Of a DNA stretch of 64,000 nt, positions 60,005-64,000 are shown piece after piece. Below the pieces are notes generated by a model. The model had not been told where the DNA came from. It saw only the letters and a list, made by a program, of their open reading frames with translations, and ran no database searches. The stretch's first letter is position 1. Each line of letters starts with the position of its first letter. The translations under genes and the position numbers were made by a program. This DNA is from Saccharopolyspora shandongensis (lineage in GTDB: Bacteria > Actinomycetota > Actinomycetes > Mycobacteriales > Pseudonocardiaceae). The DNA lies in contig NZ_FNOK01000041.1 in the NCBI RefSeq assembly GCF_900106995.1, forward strand, positions 1 through 64,000, in the 5' to 3' direction.

Positions 60005-60436
60005 ATGTCGAGCAGCGCACCGATCGCTGGGCATCCGGATCTCACCGAGATGCGCCTGCGCTACGAGCGGGCATCCGAAACTCCGACCGCTCAGGTGGCG
60101 GACGGCTTCACCGTGCTCGGTGGCCTGTTCGTCGCATTGTCGCCGTGGATCACCGGCTTTCACGCAATGACGACGTCGTTGACGCTGAACAACCTGGTCA
60201 CCGGTCTGACCGCGACCGTTCTAGGGCTCTCGTTCGCGGCCGCCTACCACCGCACGCACGGCATCGCCTGGACCGTACCGGTGCTGGGTGTGTGGACGAT
60301 CGTGGCCGTATTCGTCATGAGCGGCACCGCCGTCACGACCAGCACCGTGTTGTGCAACGTGATCGGCGGAGCGGTCCTGATCCTCGCGGGTCTCGGCACG
60401 ATGGCTCCGGCCTACGCCACCCGCGCGACGACCTGA
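60005..60436 (+). CDS. SPW-repeat membrane protein
   Basis: 143 residues from ATG 60005 after AGGAGG. TVLGGLFVALSPWITGFHAM is the SPW motif in the first helix pair, followed by three more helices. Small four-helix membrane proteins of this kind are widespread in actinobacteria with no known function. Next gene is 94 bases on, past a strong hairpin. Confidence 0.85.
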   Translation: MSSSAPIAGHPDLTEMRLRYERASETPTAQVADGFTVLGGLFVALSPWITGFHAMTTSLTLNNLVTGLTATVLGLSFAAAYHRTHGIAWTVPVLGVWTIVAVFVMSGTAVTTSTVLCNVIGGAVLILAGLGTMAPAYATRATT

Positions 60437-60480
60437 CCTCGACCGATCGGAGGTGACGGAAAACAAGTGGTGAAGGAATA

Positions 60481-60513
60481 GCGGGCGCGACGACCTTCGG
60501 ACGTCGCGCCCGC
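60481..60513 (+). terminator. strong terminator hairpin after the SPW gene
   Basis: GCGGGCGCGACG pairs with its exact complement (12 pairs, nine-base loop), 44 bases past the stop and 17 before the next start. Confidence 0.8.
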
Positions 60514-60530
60514 CCGCATACAGTGGCAGG

Positions 60531-61127
60531 GTGACCACGCAGCGCGAGATCGCCGAACAGCTCGGCCTGCCCGTCCACCCGCCGAAGGTCGAGGTCTTCG
60601 ACCTCGTGGCGAACACCAACACCGACCCCAAGGGCCACGTGCGCACCGTGACGCACTACGCGCGCGAGCCCTTCGGGCTCTACCTGGCCCGCCCGATGCC
60701 CGGGCATCCGCGCATCGCCGCCTTCGAATCCTGGCTGCTGCCCAGGCTGGGGTTGCGCGTGACCCGCTGGTACTGGCACCCCGGGCACGAGGACGACGTG
60801 GACTTCTACCTCGACGTGGCGGACGTCGAGCCGGGCGAACGGCAGTGGCGGACCGTCGACCACTACCTCGACATCGTGGTGCGGGACGGGCGCGCGGCGG
60901 AACTGCTGGACGTCGACGAATTCGTGATCGCGGTGCGCGCGGAACTGCTCGATCCGGAAACCGCGGAACGCGCGATGCGACGCGCCTGCGCCGCCGTCGA
61001 CGGCCTCGCGAGGCACGGGTACGACCTGCCGAAGTGGTTGCGCGCCAACGGGATCGAGCTGTCGTGGCGAGGGCAACCCGTCCAAGATCCCGTGCCGGAC
61101 CAGCGGACGCTACCGCCATCCCGGTGA
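60531..61127 (+). CDS. DUF402 domain protein
   Basis: 198 residues from GTG 60531. FYLDVADVEPGERQWRTVDHYLDIVVRDGRAAELLDVDEFVIAVRAELLDPETAERAMRRACAAVDGLARHGYDLPKWLRANG is the DUF402 (FomD/ntdp-like) barrel. Related proteins are divalent-metal nucleoside phosphate hydrolases; activity here is not shown by sequence alone. The next gene is a divergent paralogue. Confidence 0.82.
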   Translation: MTTQREIAEQLGLPVHPPKVEVFDLVANTNTDPKGHVRTVTHYAREPFGLYLARPMPGHPRIAAFESWLLPRLGLRVTRWYWHPGHEDDVDFYLDVADVEPGERQWRTVDHYLDIVVRDGRAAELLDVDEFVIAVRAELLDPETAERAMRRACAAVDGLARHGYDLPKWLRANGIELSWRGQPVQDPVPDQRTLPPSR

Positions 61128-61233
61128 TGATCGCACCACGCACCGAATCGATATTCGACGAACTCCGAAAAGTTACGTTAAAAACTGGTGCTGTCGATCT
61201 TTCAACGCCGTTTTCCCGTTACTGTCTGACGCC

Positions 61234-61740
61234 GTGAGCGCTGCGATTTCACCCCAACTGGTTGAAGTTATCGACGTCTTCAGCTCGCAGCGTAGGCAGT
61301 CGTCCGGTGTCGTCGCGCAGCTGGAGGTCTGCCACGTCGAGCGCTGGGGACTCTCGGTGGAATGCCCGACACCGGAAGCGGCGGACCACGCCGCCGAGAT
61401 CACCTGGCTGCTGCCCGACCTCGGGCTGCGGCTGACCCGCTTCCGCCCGCGACGCAGGCACTCCCGCCGCGGGCCGAGCCTGCTCACCGCGGTCCACATC
61501 GAGCGCGAAACCCGGTCCTGGACCACGACCGACCTGCTGCTGGGCCTGGAGGTCGGAGAGCACGGCCGGCCGCGGATCACGCGCGCCGCCGATTTCGCCG
61601 CCGCGGTCGGCAACGGCCTGATCCGTCTCAGCGAAGCCGACTACGCGCTGCGCACGGTGCACCGCACGCTCGACGAGGTGACCCGCCACCGGGACATCAA
61701 CCAGTGGCTGGCCCACCGGGGCATCTTCGACATCTGGTGA
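61234..61740 (+). CDS. DUF402-like protein, paralogue of its neighbour
   Basis: 168 residues from GTG 61234. Aligns with the preceding gene: ITWLLPDLGLRLTRF to ESWLLPRLGLRVTRW, RSWTTTDLLLGLEV to RQWRTVDHYLDIVV, and INQWLAHRGI to LPKWLRANGI. The N-terminal third differs. Several acidic residues of the other copy are not conserved here (for example DVDEF versus RAADF), so metal-dependent activity may be lost. A tandem duplication followed by divergence is likely. Confidence 0.75.
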   Translation: MSAAISPQLVEVIDVFSSQRRQSSGVVAQLEVCHVERWGLSVECPTPEAADHAAEITWLLPDLGLRLTRFRPRRRHSRRGPSLLTAVHIERETRSWTTTDLLLGLEVGEHGRPRITRAADFAAAVGNGLIRLSEADYALRTVHRTLDEVTRHRDINQWLAHRGIFDIW

Positions 61741-61746
61741 CCAGAG

Positions 61747-61937
61747 CCTGTTTCCAGGCTCGTTCTGCGTAGCGGTGCGGGTAGCGGAACCTCAGGCGCC
61801 TTCTCGCTGTGGGATCCCCGACTCATGAATGCCAATTCACCACGTCGAGGCTGTCCTCGCGAGAAGACCCCTGAGAACCCGCAGCGGTGCCGGTTGCGTA
61901 GGTGGGCTAAGCGGCTGCGCCGCTTCAAAGGCAAAAC
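61747..61937 (+). repeat. dispersed structured repeat, family 1, copy 6
   Basis: Starts seven bases after a stop codon with CCTGTTTCCAGGCTCGTTCT. It carries GTAGCGGTGCGGGTAGCGG, the central hairpin CCCCGAC/GTCGAGG with inner TGAAT/ATTCA, CTGAGAACCCGCAGCGG and the end hairpin AAGCGGC-TGC-GCCGCTT (61909-61925). The first bases also form GAGCCTG/CAGGCTC with the stop-proximal sequence. Confidence 0.85.
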
Positions 61938-62026
61938 CCGCTCTACCACACCTCACACCACGACATCCAAAACAGCCTCTACAGCAGCACGAAGTACGCA
62001 CGGGTCCTGAGTTGCAGAGGCTCCTG

Positions 62027-62674
62027 TCAACGCGGCGGGGAATCGAGGCGGATGAGGCGGCGCTCGACCGCCGCGCTCACCGCCGCCATCCGGCTGTCCA
62101 CCCCGAGCTTCGAGTAGATGTGCACCAAGTGGGTCTTCACCGTCGCCTCGCTGATGAACAGCTTCTTCGCCAGCTCCTTGTTGCCCAGGCCCTGCGCCAG
62201 CAGCTCCAGGATCTCCACCTCCCGGGCGCTCAGCGACTGCTCCGGCGCGCGGCTGCGCTGCAGCAGCCGGGACGCGATCTCCGGCGAGAGCATGGTCTTG
62301 CCCTGCGCGGCCGCCCGGATCGCCTGGAACAGCTCCTCCGGCGGGCCCGCCTTGAGCAGGTAGCCGGTGGCGCCCGCGTCGATGGCGCGGGTGATGTCGG
62401 TGTCGGCGTCGTAAGTGGTCAGCACCAGCACCCGCAGCGGGGTGTCCAGCGCCAGCAACCGCCGGGTCGCCTCCACGCCCTCGACGCCGTCGCCGAGCTG
62501 GAGGTCCATCAGCACCACGTCGGGCCGGAAGGCGTCCGCCTGCCGCACTGCCTCCACCGCGGTCGCGGCCTCGCCGACGACCTCGATGCCCGCATCCCCG
62601 GCGAGCAGCGCCTTCAGCCCGGCCCGCACCACCGGGTGGTCGTCGACCACCAGCACCCGCACCGCGTCCGTCAC
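62027..62674 (-). CDS. NarL/LuxR family response regulator
   Basis: 215 residues from GTG 62674-62672, overlapping the kinase stop by four bases. Receiver domain: VLVVDDHPVVRAGLKALL, phosphate acceptor Asp in DVVLMDLQLGDGV, and Thr and Lys in LTTYD and YLLKAG. LuxR helix-turn-helix: SLSAREVEILELLAQGLGNKELAKKLFISEATVKTHLVHIYSKLGVDSRM. Partner of the DesK-type kinase upstream. Target genes unknown. Confidence 0.92.
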   Translation of the reverse strand: MTDAVRVLVVDDHPVVRAGLKALLAGDAGIEVVGEAATAVEAVRQADAFRPDVVLMDLQLGDGVEGVEATRRLLALDTPLRVLVLTTYDADTDITRAIDAGATGYLLKAGPPEELFQAIRAAAQGKTMLSPEIASRLLQRSRAPEQSLSAREVEILELLAQGLGNKELAKKLFISEATVKTHLVHIYSKLGVDSRMAAVSAAVERRLIRLDSPPR

Positions 62675-63825
62675 GAGATCCCTCCCACCGGCAACGTCGC
62701 CGCCACCGCCGTGCCCTCTCCGGGCCTGCTCTCCACCGCCAGCGTGCCGCCCGACTGCTCCACCCGCGCCCGCATCCCGGACAGCCCGTAGCCGCGCCCG
62801 GTGCCGGACCGCGGGGCGGCGGGGTCGAAACCGGTGCCGTCGTCGCGCACGTCCAACGTGACCGAATCATCCAAATAGGACAGCGTCACCCCGGCGATGC
62901 GCGCCGCGCTGTGCTCGCGGACGTTGGCCAGCGCGCCCTGGGCGACCCGCAGCAGCACCGCGTCGTCGGCCGCCCTGGTCGGCAGCGGCTCGCCCACCAC
63001 CTCGAAGCGGACCTCCACGCCCGACTCCGCCGCGGTCCGGTCGGCCAGCTCGCGCAGCGCCTCCGGCAGCGACTGCCGTTCGAGCGCGGCCGGCGCGAGC
63101 CCGCGCACGAATCGTCGGGCCTCGGCGAGGTTGTCCTCGGCGACCTCGCCCGCGCGCCGCACGTGCTCGTTGGTGTCGCCGCCGCGCTCCGCCGCCTGCA
63201 GCAGCATCCGGATGCTGGACAGGCCCTGGGCGATCGTGTCGTGGATCTCGCGGGCCAGCCGCTCGCGCTCCCAGCTGATGCCCGCCTCGCGCTGGGCTTC
63301 GGCCAGTTCGCCGCGCGTGCGCACGAGCTGATCGATCAGCGCCTTGCGGCGCTCGCTCTCCCAGCGCAGCTCCAGGAACACCGCGGTGGCCATCGTCGCG
63401 ACGGCCAGCGGCACCAGCACGTCGACGACCTCGAACCTCGGCGCCAACCGCAGCTGCCCGAAGATCACCGTCGCGGTCAGCAGCACCACGGCGATGATCA
63501 AGGGCTTGGGTCGCAACAGCCGCAAGCAGACGAAGAACAGCGGCACCGCGCACCAGCTGAAGCTCGGCGCCACCAGCACCAGCGCGCACCAGAGGGCGAC
63601 CACCGCGGCCAGCCACAGCTGCCGCACGTGCTTGCTCTGTCCCCAGAAGACGACACCGAGCACGTAGACCACGACCAGCGCCCCGGAAAGGCCCAGCAGC
63701 AGCGGGGTCACGCCCGCCAGGCCATGCGCGGCGACGTAGCGCGACGCCGACGACGCGAGCAGCACGAAGAAGCCCGCGTGCATCGCGCGGTACAGCCAGC
63801 CTCCCGGCCGGAAGTCGTCGGCCAA
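62671..63825 (-). CDS. sensor histidine kinase (HisKA_3, DesK-like)
   Basis: 384 residues if TTG 63825-63823 is used, since AGAGGA lies five bases before it; GTG 63879 would add 18 residues without a ribosome site. Six hydrophobic segments form the sensor (RAMHAGFFVLLASSASRYV onward). The phosphorylated His is in ERLAREIHDTIAQGLSSIRMLLQ. The ATPase has N-box VREHSAARIAGVTL, G1 DDGTGFD and G2 GYGLSGMRARVEQSGG. Translationally coupled to its response regulator. Confidence 0.9.
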   Translation of the reverse strand: MADDFRPGGWLYRAMHAGFFVLLASSASRYVAAHGLAGVTPLLLGLSGALVVVYVLGVVFWGQSKHVRQLWLAAVVALWCALVLVAPSFSWCAVPLFFVCLRLLRPKPLIIAVVLLTATVIFGQLRLAPRFEVVDVLVPLAVATMATAVFLELRWESERRKALIDQLVRTRGELAEAQREAGISWERERLAREIHDTIAQGLSSIRMLLQAAERGGDTNEHVRRAGEVAEDNLAEARRFVRGLAPAALERQSLPEALRELADRTAAESGVEVRFEVVGEPLPTRAADDAVLLRVAQGALANVREHSAARIAGVTLSYLDDSVTLDVRDDGTGFDPAAPRSGTGRGYGLSGMRARVEQSGGTLAVESRPGEGTAVAATLPVGGIS

Positions 63826-64000
63826 TGCGGTCCTCTCATCGCGGTCGCGTCGGAGACACGAACCTAGACGGCGCGCCACGAGCCCGCATCAATGGATCGG
63901 TTGATCCGGGATCCACCGGGCAAGGCCGTCGAACGATCCTTTCCGACGACGTCCGGAGCCCGCCTGCGCCGGAAGCTTGGAGCACAAGCCAATCGGACCT

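Noticed and set aside
61743..61761. GAGCCTG-TTTC-CAGGCTC hairpin as a terminal inverted repeat of the dispersed element
   Set aside because: The stem uses sequence before the repeat and is not present at the heads of the other copies.
63894..63907. GGATC-GGTT-GATCC inverted repeat upstream of the sensor kinase
   Set aside because: Short arms with a common GATC motif; too weak to call an operator.

Overview
The window is high-GC, densely packed DNA of a filamentous actinomycete. GTG and TTG starts are common, many genes overlap by 4 bases (ATGA or GTGA), and there is a complete conservon (sensor kinase, roadblock, DUF742, small GTPase). It also has a DivIVA-like cytoskeletal coiled-coil protein, F420-type oxidoreductases, a GH18 chitinase with a DasR-like site and TTA codons. 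Gene content suggests Pseudonocardiaceae, Saccharopolyspora-like; the genus is inference.

Layout. 1-6.0 kb: partial superoxide dismutase, a methyltransferase, a membrane acyltransferase, a secreted S37 peptidase, an FMN/F420 oxidoreductase and the coiled-coil protein. 6.0-12 kb: a choline-to-glycine-betaine locus made of a divergent BetI-like TetR repressor, betaine-aldehyde dehydrogenase, an APC permease and a GMC enzyme in which every tested active-site residue of choline oxidase is conserved. 12-20 kb: several regulator/enzyme pairs (TetR-VOC, XRE-cupin/BenE, TetR-SDR-MDR), a secreted protein, a luciferase-like oxidoreductase and a DinB protein. 20.3-27.4 kb: a lipid or hydroxy-acid catabolic operon (HAD, APH-like kinase, acyl-CoA dehydrogenase, FabG-like reductase, two more acyl-CoA dehydrogenases, MaoC hydratase). 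27.4-34.9 kb: an AbgT transporter, a deazaflavin nitroreductase, two broken genes, and a TetR-SDR-SDR-acyl-CoA ligase block that shares an operator-like sequence with the 20.3 kb operon.

35-64 kb: chitinase, Xre-RES toxin-antitoxin pair, TerC with a putative manganese riboswitch leader, an extracytoplasmic hydrolase fused to an ABC ATPase plus its permease, an ECF sigma factor, the conservon with a GAF protein, a stand-alone acyl-CoA dehydrogenase, a LysR regulator, a scar holding a gutted CoA-transferase and a TnpB fragment, an MFS/HxlR pair, VapBC, a FAD monooxygenase, UvrB, an SPW membrane protein, two tandem DUF402-like paralogues and a two-component system.

The most unusual signal is not a gene. 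A structured intergenic element of about 105-220 bases recurs six times (near 22.0, 23.4, 26.7, 37.6, 43.1 and 61.8 kb). It nearly always starts at or just after a stop codon, in the same orientation as that gene. It contains hairpins whose paired bases change together between copies. A second, smaller repeat with two hairpins occurs twice (4.8 and 13.1 kb).
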